From Ridgeia piscesae (lineage: Eukaryota; Annelida; Polychaeta; Sabellida; Siboglinidae): a stretch of DNA of 64,000 nt. Of the stretch, positions 25,512 to 38,700 are shown in pieces. The notes under the pieces are model-generated. The model saw only the letters and a program-made list of their open reading frames with translations. It was not told the origin of the DNA and made no database searches. The first letter of the stretch is position 1. Each line of letters opens with the position of its first letter. The translations under genes and the position numbers were made by a program. The DNA is taken from NCBI GenBank assembly GCA_025642075.2, contig JAODUO010000983.1:109048-173047 (forward strand), read 5' to 3'.

Positions 25512-27146
25512 TTATAATCCTGTGTCTTTGATCACTCTACCTCTGCCCATTCCTCCCCCGAATCCCTTGCTACCATCTGGACCTTTCGGCTGACGGAGCG
25601 TTCCCTCCGCAAACCTCCGTCCGAGACTGGGACTGCTCCCAGGACTGCTGCCTGGGTTGGGGCTGCTGTCTTGCTGCACACGTAGACGTCGCTGCACCCA
25701 TGGACTTGACGGGTTGCTGCCATTGTGTCCGTTGTCAATGGATGCAGTGTCCAAACATCCGGCACTCTTCCTACGCCAAACGTCTGGGCTACCATGTGGG
25801 CTCAGTCGAGGACTGAGTCGGCCGCCAAGGGATGCAAGTGGAGACTTTGTGTGCTGGTTACGTCGCCGCACATTGGGACTGTTCCTTGGACTTGACCGTG
25901 GACTTGCCCTTGGACTTGACCCTGGTGTTGACCCCGGAGTCAGGTGATTTGGGTCACGCCACGGGCTCAGTGAACTATGAGGCACTATAACAGCAAAGTC
26001 CTTTCTACTGTCATTCTTGTCTGAACAATCAACATCAGATGCGCTGCTGTAGTTTGGAGAATCACCACCGGCTTCAGCTAGATCACCGATACGTGAATTG
26101 TGTTTCCGGCGTGCACCTCTTCGCCGTCGATTCTTGGTATCCAATTCTTTGTTGCATGTTTTCATGGCTTCAATATCAACCTGTGGGTCACCGGTTTTGT
26201 AAATATTTTCTGAATCACCAGAACCACGGCGTGCCCCCCGTGAAGGAGCCATATTCATATTATTCGGCTTCTCAGTTTTCTTGTCATTCAGAACTGGCCC
26301 CTTGTCTTTCTTCGTTGGAGCTAAGAGTACCACACGCAGTCCTTTCCGCCAATCGTCACCATCGGTCATCGCTTCACAAGCCACCTTTGCTGACTGGTGT
26401 TGTTCAAACTCAACAACTGCACACACAGTATTGCCAAGTTCAGGATGTTTCGTTAAATGTTTCTTAACATCCTGTGGCAGTGGTTTGCCTGGTCGCAATA
26501 TTCGCACCAAAGCAATGTCCCCTGACTGTGAGAACAATTCAGCAACATTTTCAATTGATGGATTCTCAAATGGGAGATTCACAGCCACGACTGTTCGTGA
26601 TGGTGTTGTTTCATCATAGTCAGGCAGAGGGTCCTTTCGTCTTACCTTTGTGCCTTCTTCATTTACTTCAAGTTTCTCAGATGTGTTCAAACAATCAGCG
26701 ACAACTCTGTAGTCTTTTGTAAGGGATTTCACCTTCCTGAATGATGTGATAAGTTTTAGGCTAACGTAGCCTTGTTTGTTTCTACGAACATGTTTAAGTA
26801 AAAACGCGTCTTTCAGAATGTTTGCGTCAGAAAAATAAAATTCAACCTGTTTTACAATGCGTTCTTTCAGTTCATCGTCAGCTGGTATGAATTCGGTTTT
26901 TTCGATAGACGATTTGTCTATCCCACCGTCTTGGTCTAGTGCTTCACCGTGGCTGTGAACACCGTCTATATCGACAGGATCTCCAACAACCGCTTCGTCA
27001 ACGACATCTTCATCATACTTATTGTCAAGTTCTACACGCACGGTCGGGGCGACTGTATCCATCTTGGCAACGTTTCTGCTATCGTAGTCGTCACCCAATC
27101 CCAATGTACCGTTATCGACACATCTGGCGTCGAGGACATCACTCAT
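25512..27146 (-). CDS. LARP6: LARP6, La-related protein 6 (complete, single exon)
   Basis: This 544-residue protein has the full LARP6 architecture. An acidic N-terminus is followed by a La motif at about 89-172 (QVEFYFSD and LLKHVRRNKQGYVSL), an RRM at about 184-277 (TVVAVNLPFENPSIE and CAVVEFEQHQSA), a basic stretch (NRRRRGARRKH), a long Ser-Pro-rich segment, and a C-terminal SUZ-C-like motif (RQPKGPDGSKGFGGGMGRGR). In vertebrates LARP6 binds a 5' stem-loop of collagen mRNAs and moves between nucleus and cytoplasm; the RNA target in this animal is unknown. Vertebrate LARP6 is about 490 residues, so this one is slightly longer, mostly in the Ser-Pro region. The ATG at 27146 is the first in the frame and precedes a typical acidic N-terminus. 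The CDS has no introns, unlike vertebrate LARP6, but no poly(A) remnant is visible, so a retrocopy is possible but unproven. Confidence 0.95.
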   Translation of the reverse strand: MSDVLDARCVDNGTLGLGDDYDSRNVAKMDTVAPTVRVELDNKYDEDVVDEAVVGDPVDIDGVHSHGEALDQDGGIDKSSIEKTEFIPADDELKERIVKQVEFYFSDANILKDAFLLKHVRRNKQGYVSLKLITSFRKVKSLTKDYRVVADCLNTSEKLEVNEEGTKVRRKDPLPDYDETTPSRTVVAVNLPFENPSIENVAELFSQSGDIALVRILRPGKPLPQDVKKHLTKHPELGNTVCAVVEFEQHQSAKVACEAMTDGDDWRKGLRVVLLAPTKKDKGPVLNDKKTEKPNNMNMAPSRGARRGSGDSENIYKTGDPQVDIEAMKTCNKELDTKNRRRRGARRKHNSRIGDLAEAGGDSPNYSSASDVDCSDKNDSRKDFAVIVPHSSLSPWRDPNHLTPGSTPGSSPRASPRSSPRNSPNVRRRNQHTKSPLASLGGRLSPRLSPHGSPDVWRRKSAGCLDTASIDNGHNGSNPSSPWVQRRLRVQQDSSPNPGSSPGSSPSLGRRFAEGTLRQPKGPDGSKGFGGGMGRGRVIKDTGL

Positions 27147-27321
27147 TTTGGACTAAGCCGTGATTTTGACTTCTCCGAAAATAAAAAGTAGATGATGCCT
27201 GAAGCGCCCTGTCGGTGTTCCAATCCTTCTGATGGTCACCGCTTTGAAACCTGAAAATTCAGGTTGACGTCAAAATAGATCAAAGCGACACGGAAGCGTT
27301 CATTGTTTCTTATCTTATCTA

Positions 27322-27371
27322 TGATTGGCTGTACTATCCAAGGTGTGTAACGTCAAATGTTATTGGCTTGT
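27322..27371 (-). promoter_or_regulatory. Candidate LARP6 promoter with two CCAAT boxes
   Basis: Two inverted CCAAT boxes lie about 180-220 bp upstream of the LARP6 start: AGCCAATC (27330-27323) and AGCCAATA (27367-27360). A CRE-like TAACGTCA (plus strand) lies between them near 27348-27355. Spacing and orientation fit a proximal promoter; the transcription start is not determined. Confidence 0.4.
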
Positions 27372-27372
27372 T

Positions 27373-28793
<1,421 letters not shown>

Positions 28794-28919
28794 GTGACAG
28801 AAACATATAGATCATAACTGCATAAGCAAGAGATTTAGGAGGTCCCTTCAAGTGAAAATGGGAGCTGACATGGCTTCCAACTACCACTTGCTGGTTGCTA
28901 GACACAGACTCTAAGCTGA

Positions 28920-31150
28920 AGAAAAATTAGTTGGAGACTGCCAACACCAAAAACATGCTGACATTAACGTGCCAGGAAGTGGTTGGCTTGAAGAAGCACC
29001 GAACAAAACCACTTAATCACAGCATAAACTTAACGCAGGCGCCAAGTGATGAAGAAATCAGCACTAAGCAACAGTCAAACAAGAGCAGCAAAGGCAAAGA
29101 CACAAAAGAGCAACAGAGAGATAAAGAAAACTGTAAAAACTGTGAAGTGAAAGTACATCGGCTGCTAGGCAGCAGAGATAGAGCAAGCTGCAAACCGCGA
29201 AATAGCAGGTAACTGTTTAACACTGCTACGAAACTAGCAGGCATATACAGCTAGCCAGAACGACATAATGGAAACTGAACAACAACTCAATAGATGGCCT
29301 GACAATTTTTGAAGAATTATTAAACACACCTGCACAAGGAAGAAACAGGAGGGCCATAAAGCAGCAGTAAAAAAACAGGACCAGATGACAACCTGACAGA
29401 AGCATCCAAAACAGACAATGATACCTGCGTGGAACTAATTAACTTTCTCTCTGGAAATATATGGGAAAAGGTGTCGCCAGACTAGAGAAAAAGATACGTC
29501 ATAAAACTTCCATAGAAACCTTAGCAATTGATCCAACTACAGAAGAATCACACTTCTGTCAGTGCCAGGGAAGATGTTTTGAAATAATGATTTTGAAATA
29601 ATGAAAAAGAAATAAACCCACTGCCGAGAGATCAATAAGTTGGGTTCCGCAGAACTGATCATGCTCAGATTAGATAGCAACATTGCGCATCGCAGTAGAG
29701 CAACCCTTGCACTTGGAGTGGAACTCCTCGCTCTACATTGTTGACTATGAAAAGGAGTTTGACAGCACAGATAGCGATATTCTATGTAAACTACTATGAC
29801 ATTACAGCATACCAACAAACGTGCTTAACCTAATAAGAACAGCTATGCAGAAATAGGCTGCAAACAAATCCACGTAGAACTAATGAGCCATTTCAAAAGC
29901 ATCCTCACAAGCCAGTGGTCGACTGATTGTGTCAATACCAGCTTTCACTATTCCAGGCAAATCATTTTTGAAAACATCTTATTTTAACGTCAGCTAATGA
30001 AATCGCCAATGCAGAGTGTGGTTGGCCTGCGGTCATGTAATATAATTTTGGGTGATTTCAGTCACACGCTGCTCGCGTTACATGCAATGCTAAGTATGCG
30101 AATGGGTCATTATATTGGGATTTGGGATTCCCAACAGTCATGTATATCTGGTTTCAAATTGGAGCAGGTATTTGTGCAATTCCTATGGCTGATGCAGTAA
30201 CGACTGTTGAAGTCAGTTGCAATAATGTATAGCTCAACTCCGCTGACTTCCACGGTTTGCGGAGACAATCAGCCAGGAGTATTATAGCACAGCGCAACAA
30301 CCCCTTGCAAGGATGTTTCAAAGTTAATTAGAATTAGACAAGACTGCCTGCTCTCCCGCATCTTATTTCTTCTGGTCACTGATTGGATACTGAAGTTATG
30401 CACCACACAGAAGAAATGGAATCCAGTTGATACTGTGGATATAACTATATCGAGGATTTAGATTTTGTTGATGACCCAGTGGCACCATTGTCCTGTGACA
30501 ATGACCCCCGCCTGCGATTGTGACACCCCCTCTCCGAAATTAGATGGCGGCAAGTTTAGAGAGCGGCGAGAGGCAGAGCTTGGAGCTTGGAGCTTGGAGC
30601 TTGGAGCGTGGAGCGTGGAGCGTGGAGCGTGGAGCGTGGAGCGTGGAGCGTGGAGCGTGGAGCGTGGAGCGTGGAGCGTGGAGCGTGGAGCGTGGAGCGT
30701 GGAGCGTGGAGCGTGGAGTGTGTTTGTTTGTGTTGGTTGTTTTTGCTTATAATTAAACCATTTTAACCAATGTTGAAGTACGTCGTTATATATCAGTCCC
30801 ACAATTACCGGCAATGCATATGCAGGAGAAGAAATGGCAGCCATCTCCTCACAAGTGGGCTTGGACGTTATATATAGTATACTATAGAACAAAGACAAAG
30901 GTAATCACGGATGATACAACCAGCACTGAGCCAGTCCCACTGGAAAAGACCTTCACATACATGGGCAATGTGATTGACAGATGTTACAGTAAGGATTGGC
31001 CAAGCGAAAAGAACATTTATACAGCTCAAGATCATCTGTAGTTCCAAAGTGTTGTCATTACTTACATTGCACACGATGCTACGCCTGTTTATTGGGGCAA
31101 CACTTTCTGATGTCAAAGGTCAAGTTGTGAGCTCGGCTCACTTTGAATTT
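28920..31150 (+). mobile_element. Degenerate RTE-clade LINE, reverse-transcriptase region
   Basis: Plus-strand fragments in several frames follow the order of an RTE-type polymerase: EQQLNRWPDNF (about 29280), GPDDNLTEA, YIVDYEKEFDSTDSDIL (29740-29790), HYSIPTNVLNLIRTAM, RQGCLLSPILFLLV (30340-30385), the catalytic-site region EDLDFVDDP (30455), KTFTYMGNVID (30945) and VRIGQAKRTFIQLK (30980). Stops, frameshifts and an internal 7-bp array interrupt it. The element is dead. Confidence 0.8.
30579..30720. repeat. 7-bp tandem repeat (GGAGCGT)n inside the LINE remnant
   Basis: About 20 copies of GTGGAGC, the first few with CTTGGAG. The repeat separates the DDP-containing part of the LINE remnant from its C-terminal part. 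Confidence 0.97.
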
Positions 31151-31201
31151 TTTTGAAACTTACATTATCAGGGAGTTGTGTCACAATCGTGTATACCAAT
31201 G

Positions 31202-31443
<242 letters not shown>

Positions 31444-31449
31444 CAGAGA

Positions 31450-32400
31450 TAATTTACACGCTTACCCCGGTAGTCTCCGTCATTTGGCATATTTTATTAT
31501 GATGTCATGCTGATTTAAATTGAGATCCCACCAACAAAGCAACCAATTTTTGCTGCCATTTAAAAGTGACCCGAAAGCAGGAACTCGTGAACACGTGAAA
31601 TGCGCATGTCTGATTCCTATGAAATGCGGACAGAATGCCACATTCAGAAGATTATTGTACGTAATACTGTCAGCTGTTTTTTTAACCATAGAACATAAAC
31701 ATTTGACGATTTTAGTTCCGTTTACATATTTTTATCAGTATTTACTTGGAAATATAGATAACAGTTCGAGAGTGCAAGCTTTCAAATATGATACAAAGAT
31801 AGACCACTATGTGCTAGCAGCTATTGAATTAAATGTTTTGGGATGTGTCTTAATTTCTCACTTGCTTCTATTTTTATGATACATGCTTGCTCATTTGTGC
31901 AGATATGATATCTCAATTATTGTTACTTACTTTAACTCTGACAATGAGTGATGAAAAACACGTAGATGTTGCTATATATGCCCCATCAACCCGATGCACG
32001 AGCAAGTTTATTTTAAATTATTCTACAAAAATATGCAATTTTATTGAAACAACTATGCATACATAAATTAAGACTTACATGAGTTGTTTATATTCACACA
32101 CAACAAACTTCAAAATCAAGATGATAAGAACAGTAAGTTTGGTTAGGAATAACACAAGCTATAAGATATAATTTTATGTATTTTTTAGAAAACTCGTTCG
32201 TATCCAAATTCAACAGTTTTAATATTATTGTTTGTATATGGTGTGTACAATTATTCCCTAATCCTGTTGGTATGACTAATTTTTTTAATTATATTTACGA
32301 GTACGTAAATTTTAGACCTCTATGATCAATATAACAGTGTTCGGTAATAGTTCATCGCATACTCGCAAGGGGACCTCTCTCGCAAGGTTGTCGTTCGTGC
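31450..32400. other. Region upstream of frataxin
   Basis: AT-rich sequence without recognised genes. The part just before 32435 should hold the frataxin promoter and 5'UTR. No clear TATA or initiator could be assigned. Confidence 0.35.
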
Positions 32401-32426
32401 ACGTTAATTCGGGGAAAGAAGTAAAA

Positions 32427-32438
32427 ATGAGACGATGA
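32427..32438 (+). promoter_or_regulatory. Three-codon uORF overlapping the frataxin start codon
   Basis: An upstream ATG at 32427 opens a minimal frame (ATG AGA CGA TGA). Its stop codon overlaps the proposed frataxin ATG at 32435-32437 in the form ATGA. If this transcript is used, ribosomes finishing the uORF would stop on the main start, an arrangement that can permit reinitiation or reduce translation. Confidence 0.5.
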
Positions 32439-32539
32439 ATATTGTAGGAAAACGTGCATTGTGTTTAAGAAAGCATTATCAGTTTTTAAGTTCACGATAT
32501 GTTTCAAGAAGAAAGCTGTACGAATTATTTGTAACACAG
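32435..32539 (+). CDS. FXN: FXN exon 1, mitochondrial targeting sequence
   Basis: The exon has 35 codons ending in phase 0 before donor GTAATG. The peptide has nine Lys/Arg and one acidic residue, with [11 protein letters not shown] near the end, fitting a matrix presequence. The assignment rests on composition, phase and the final protein length, not on sequence identity. Confidence 0.65.
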
Positions 32540-35500
32540 GTAATGCTAATTGTCGGCGTTTTTTGGCACGCAATCAACCGCAACGTTATGACAATCGTCA
32601 TGTTATCGCTCACTAGTAAACAACTTCAACGACATGTACGGCATAGCCCATATAGCCCCGTGATATAGGCGATATAACCCAGGTTGCAACTACGAAAATG
32701 TTATAGCCAATAAGTCACATTGTCGAAGCCCCACAACAGATGCGTCACTAGCCGTTTCACAACGATCACAACATAAATAAAAAAGGACGAAACTATTCGC
32801 AGAACAGCTCTGCGAACAATAAGCCAAATAAGGTCACACTCGCCACTATTCACATACCAGTGACGTTACTGCTCTGCGAATCAGGGAAAGAACCTTTGAC
32901 AAGCTGCTATGCGTGTTGTTATAGGTTTATAAATACGTATTATTTATCTATCACATGTGTGAATACTTTTCTACATAAATTTTGATAGATTATATCTATT
33001 TTCAAGCCTTCAACACGAAGCTCTGCAAATAAGGGAATTTCTCAAATTTGCAGAGCAGTGACGTCACTGCTCTGTGAATGAATAGCTAAATTAGGGAAAC
33101 AGTTGCGGTATTTGCAGAGCAGGAAAGAAAGAATCTTTGACTAGTTGCTATGCATGTTGTTAAAATAATAATACACCTTATATAGAGTAAATCTCTGTTC
33201 AGTAGTATCGACTATAGTAGTTAAAACTTAGAAGAAATAAATATAATAAAAGTACAAGTAAAACATATGAATAGCTAATTTATTTATTTTTATTTTCTCT
33301 AGTTCAGTTCCATACAACAAAGGTGGCATTGTTGTAATTTATATTAATTATCAATGTAGTCAAGAAGTAGAATATATAACATACGAGAAAAAAACAATTG
33401 CAAAAAAATATACTATGCCTACTGCAGCCACATCACTGCTCTGAGAATAGCCAGAGGGATTAAAAAACCGCATAACCATCATAAACAATATTCTCGTAAA
33501 CAAAACAGTTGCTGTTGGTAGGCAACAACAATGTCAACCAGTGGATACTTTTACAGTTATGTTCTGCACCTTGAAAAAGTCCCATGAAAACAGCCCCTTA
33601 CTGTCATCAAACGTCACATCAAGTATCTATGTACTGCACCTATATATTACAATTGTACACTTGTCATGTTGAATGACCGTTTTGTTAGGCATGGATTATT
33701 TCTGATTAAAATGTACTCACAATGAACAGACAGACGTTACCACACAAATTTTCACACTGTTAGCAGCGACAGGAAAGGATGTTAAAACTGCAACATGCCA
33801 TCAATCAATATAATTATGTTGTTCATTCAGCATGAAATAATACATATTTAATATCACTATATATAAAACAACAACATAGTATTCTTGATAACGGTATAAG
33901 CTTTCAAATAGATCATACTTTAATTGGTGAACTATCATCCATGATTTAGCGAAAATGCGCGCCGAAAATGTGGTGTCAGTCACATGTTTTGGTTGACACA
34001 TGGATGTTAACGGTTAAGCCAGTTTACAAACTATTAAATGTTCTGATGACCTGAAATGGACTACAAACAAAGATGTGACACCATTTTCACTCACTTTCAA
34101 GGCATAACTAACTAACAATATCTACGGTTTTGGAAGATTTTACCCGTCCACCACCCGTCCACCGATATTTCTACCCATCCATATTCGTTTTTACCCGTCC
34201 AAATGATGTGTGGATGGGTCTCTACATAAAGCTAAGGTGTCGGTGATGCTTCATAACACTATGGCTGTCGCTGACTTAGGTTGCAGCAAATCGAAACCCT
34301 GTACAAGTTTATAAACATAAATAAATGCCACAAGGGAAAACGAAAAGTTACAAGTGTAGGGCCTAAAGCTTGTTGATTCATAACCTGGCGTATATACGAC
34401 TAAACTTGATTAACAAGTACGGAAATAACGTTTTGTTCGATGATATCACATTGTTTGTTTTACAATATTGTATGTAGCTCAATTAATTCTAAACTGAAAT
34501 GTCATGGTGTGTTTTTAAATTAGCTAGTTAGAATTATGAGTATATCAATTTACACTCCACATTTTTCTATTTGTTATAAATTGTGTTAGTAAATACTTAT
34601 TAGGTAGTTAGCATGTGCATATTCATAATAATACTGACATGATTTTTGGCACAACCTGTTATGAGCGACCACCTGTCTTGAGAGACCAGTTTTGATATGC
34701 AGAATGGGTGGTCGCTCAAGACAGGTTTTACAGTAAAAGTAAATAAAGTTAGGGTTTTATTGATCAAAATGGACATGAAATTCATTCCTTTATGCACATA
34801 GACATTAGGTTAACAGGAAACTTGAGCAGATGGCACTAGTGTTTGCTGGTGATGATTGTTCTGGTGTGGAAGATAGTTTAGGTTGAAGGTAATTTTTACA
34901 AGGTTTTCACCTGTTGTTTACATGATTTGTAAATAGAAGGGGTAGCAAATATATTTTGTGTACATTTTGATAGATAAAAAAGACAATAAATTTTCACATC
35001 ACACAGGTGTTATGTGTAGTAAATGTATAGTAGATGTGTGATGTGAAACTTGGTGACTAAATGGTTGCTTTCATGGTTTTTTTAAGTGTGAGTACAGACT
35101 GCAAAGGTGCCCCCTAAAGTGGGCAATGGCATTGTCAGTTGAGACTTGACCTGGCTGCAGTTCAAACGAGTCAATAATTGTTATCACACATATTACCAAA
35201 TCAGTGTGTACCCGATATATCTGTTAATGGAGTAAATCAATCCATGGAACACCACACATCAGCATTAGAAATAAACAAAATTACAAGTCCTACCTTCTAT
35301 CTATATATTAGATCTCAGAAAAAAACCGATGATGACATTCATACAAAATGTAACAAATTTCTAACATGACATTACATAGTTTTGGCAATATGCTTTTATA
35401 TATTTTTGTGTGAAATTTAAATATTTAGAAACATGTTGTATTGGTACAATAACTGTACTGGTTGGAGCTGGGCCATACATAAGTAGTACACATCTACTCA

Positions 35501-35650
35501 GCCTCTTTCTGTCAACATGCGATTAATTTTGTTTACATGTTGAATATGTCGTATTGAATTGTTAGGCAGTCTGAGCATCCATAAGGAGGGGACCTCACAT
35601 CAGTAAATATAAAAACTTAACTCAAAAAATATATTTAATAACATGTTTTC

Positions 35651-35746
<96 letters not shown>

Positions 35747-38700
35747 TGTAGCTTGGTTCATTGCTAAATCGTTCTGAAACCGGAAAAGCAAGCAAAAATA
35801 TATTTATAATATACGGACGTGCAAATTATGTAAATAATTAGTTGTTTGTTTCTGTGACAGAGGTGTGTGGGCTACACAAGTGTGTGTGGCCATGGACCAA
35901 GGCTATGGGCTGATGTATTGGCAGACAGATCACCACACTACTTGCAGCGCTGGACTTGCACTGATGAGACGGCCAAGTCACAAGGTACCACGTATGTGTC
36001 CTTCTCTTCCTGTTAGAGCCTGGTGTCACTGATGAGACAGTCCAGTCACAAGGTACCACGTATGTGTCCTTCTCTTCCTGTTAGAACCTGGTGTCACTGA
36101 TGAGACAGTCCAGTCACAAGGTACCACGTATGTGTCCTTCTCTTCCTGTTAGAACCTGGTGTCACTGATGAGACAGTCCAGTCACAAGGTACCACGTATG
36201 TGTCCTTCTCTTCCTGTTAGAACCTGGTGTCACTGATGAGACAGTCCAGTCACAAGGTACCACGTATGTGTCCTTCTCTTCCTGTTAGAACCTGGTGTCA
36301 CTGATGAGACAGTCCAGTCACAAGGTACCACGTATGTGTCCTTCTCTTCCTGTTAGAACCTGGTGTCACTGATGAGACAGTCCAGTCACAAGGTACCACA
36401 TATGTGTCCTTCTCTTCCTGTTAGAACCTGGTGTCACTGATGAGACAGTCCAGTCACAAGGTACCACGTATGTGGCCTTCTCTTCCTGTTAGAACCTGGT
36501 GTCACTGATGAGACGGTCCAGTCACAAGGTACCACGTATGTGTCCTTCTCTTCCTGTTAGAGCCTGGTGTCACTGATGAGACGGTCCAGTCACAAGGTAC
36601 CACGTATGTGTCCTTCTCTTCCTGTTAGAGCCTGGTGTCACTGATGAGACGGTCCAGTCACAAGGTACCACGTATGTGTCCTTCTCTTCCTGTTAGAACC
36701 TGGTGTCACTGATGAGACGGTCCAGTCACAAGGTACCACGTATGTGTCCTTCTCTTCCTGTTAGCACCTGGTGTCACTGATGAGACAGTCCAGTCACAAG
36801 GTACCACGTATGTGTCCTTCTCTTCCTGTTAGAACCTGGTGTCACTGATGAGACAGTCCAGTCACAAGGTACCACATATGTGTCCTTCTCTTCCTGTTAG
36901 AACCTGGTGTCACTGATGAGACGGTCCAGTCACAAGGTACCACGTATGTGTCCTTCTCTTCCTGTTAGAACCTGGTGTCACTGATGAGACAGTCCAGTCA
37001 CACAAGGTACCACGTATGTCTTTTGTCTTTTTCTTAGTACAGCTGTACCTGGTGTTCCAGACCAAAATTGTCTGGTGACAGTCATAGGCTCCTACCATTG
37101 ATATGCACTGGTCAAGTGTTTGTCATGTCCCAGAACAGGGACCACTACTGTACTGATACATATTTAGTAGGCTTTCTTACTTACAAGTTTAAAAAAAATG
37201 GTCACAGTGATTGTCAAAATGCATAGTATATACAAAAAGAACATGTTTAATTATTGGTAAGATTAAGATAGATAATGATGAGAAATTAAGGGTATATAGA
37301 GAGCATGCTGTTGTTACAATGTTCTGGTAATATCACACACTTTAACCAAAAGGATGCTGCCAGCCTGCCACATATACATTTTCTCTTATAAAATTGTCCG
37401 AAACAAAGCAAACAAGTAACTAATACAGGGTTGTTGTTACATCAAGAATACACTGCTGGGCGTCTGTACTTGTATTTGTGATTGATGTAACATAAACCGT
37501 ATACCCAGAGGTAATTGTGAATACCCAAAAACAGTTTTACCATCATAAACCGAGTTGGAACTAGCAACTGTAATAAGTTACAGTATTTGTGTAATTAATC
37601 TGTACACACGATTTTCCGATTGTTGCAGTCTGAGTGAACGTGACTTTGAGCTCGTCTGTGAAGAAACTTTGGATTCATTGAATGATGTGTTTGAAGATCT
37701 TGCGGAGTCAGATTTGACGGCAGACGACTATGATGTTCTGTTTGCTGTAAGTTATTCCCCAGTCATGTGGTTCCTGTGTATTTTGAAGATAATTGACCCA
37801 GTTTCAGTTAAGGTATAAAATATATCAATCTTATTACCTTTTGATCCAGAGCTTTTGAGAATAAAAAGATTTCCTGTGAAATTTGTTGCTAACTCGCTTA
37901 TGTTTTCAAAGCATAAGTGATGTTGGAGGACCTATTTTGCTCCTTACGTATTTGCCCATCCTCCAACCATACAGTGATATTTATACCACTCCAAAACCAG
38001 ATTTACCGATCAGAATGATGGGTGAATGGGTCTCTACATAAACGTATGTGTTTTCCAGGATCCTCTACTTAGTGGGTGAACGATTTGTAACATTCATATT
38101 AGACTAAGTACCAGACAGGTACATTAGTTGATCAATGTTAGCTGCAACATAATGCAACTGCATGTTATATGACAATGAATGCTCCCTGTACATGTTTGCA
38201 CTTTTTCAGTAGCACATCTGGCTGCAGAAAATACATGATCAATGCTTTTCAAGATGGTGACTGTGTAGTATTTGTTGCATGAGTTTTCAGTGAGCCACCA
38301 TCACAGGTACTTTGCCTGATTGGGCAGTTTGTAGTGTATCATAGAGCAAGCTGTTTGTACGGCCGCTAACACCCTGTGAGATGCAGTCATCGTCGTCACT
38401 GGTTGGTCAGAGCTGGACCATAGATAAACTGTTTCTACATTGGACATCTGTCCATAGGGGATTATAAGTAAACAACCTCAATATTAAGTTGTAAATGAAG
38501 TTTAGGATACCTTTCTGGATCCAGAGGGTTCTCAAATGGACCTTTCGGTTTATTCTCAACATCTTCATCAGCGTTCGACTGCTGGTTACTCGATCGTCAT
38601 GTGACTCTGTTGTTGGTCATCACATGACAGCAATACCAGAGATCGCAGGAAAATTGTACCCTGAATCTCAATTGATCGCTGGACGCATCTCTCTGATTTC

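Noticed and set aside
35981..35986. CACAAG-GTACCA as the donor of frataxin exon 2
   Set aside because: It would give a 124-nt exon whose phase does not fit exon 3. The donor 8 bp further on (AC-GTATGT) gives the required phase.
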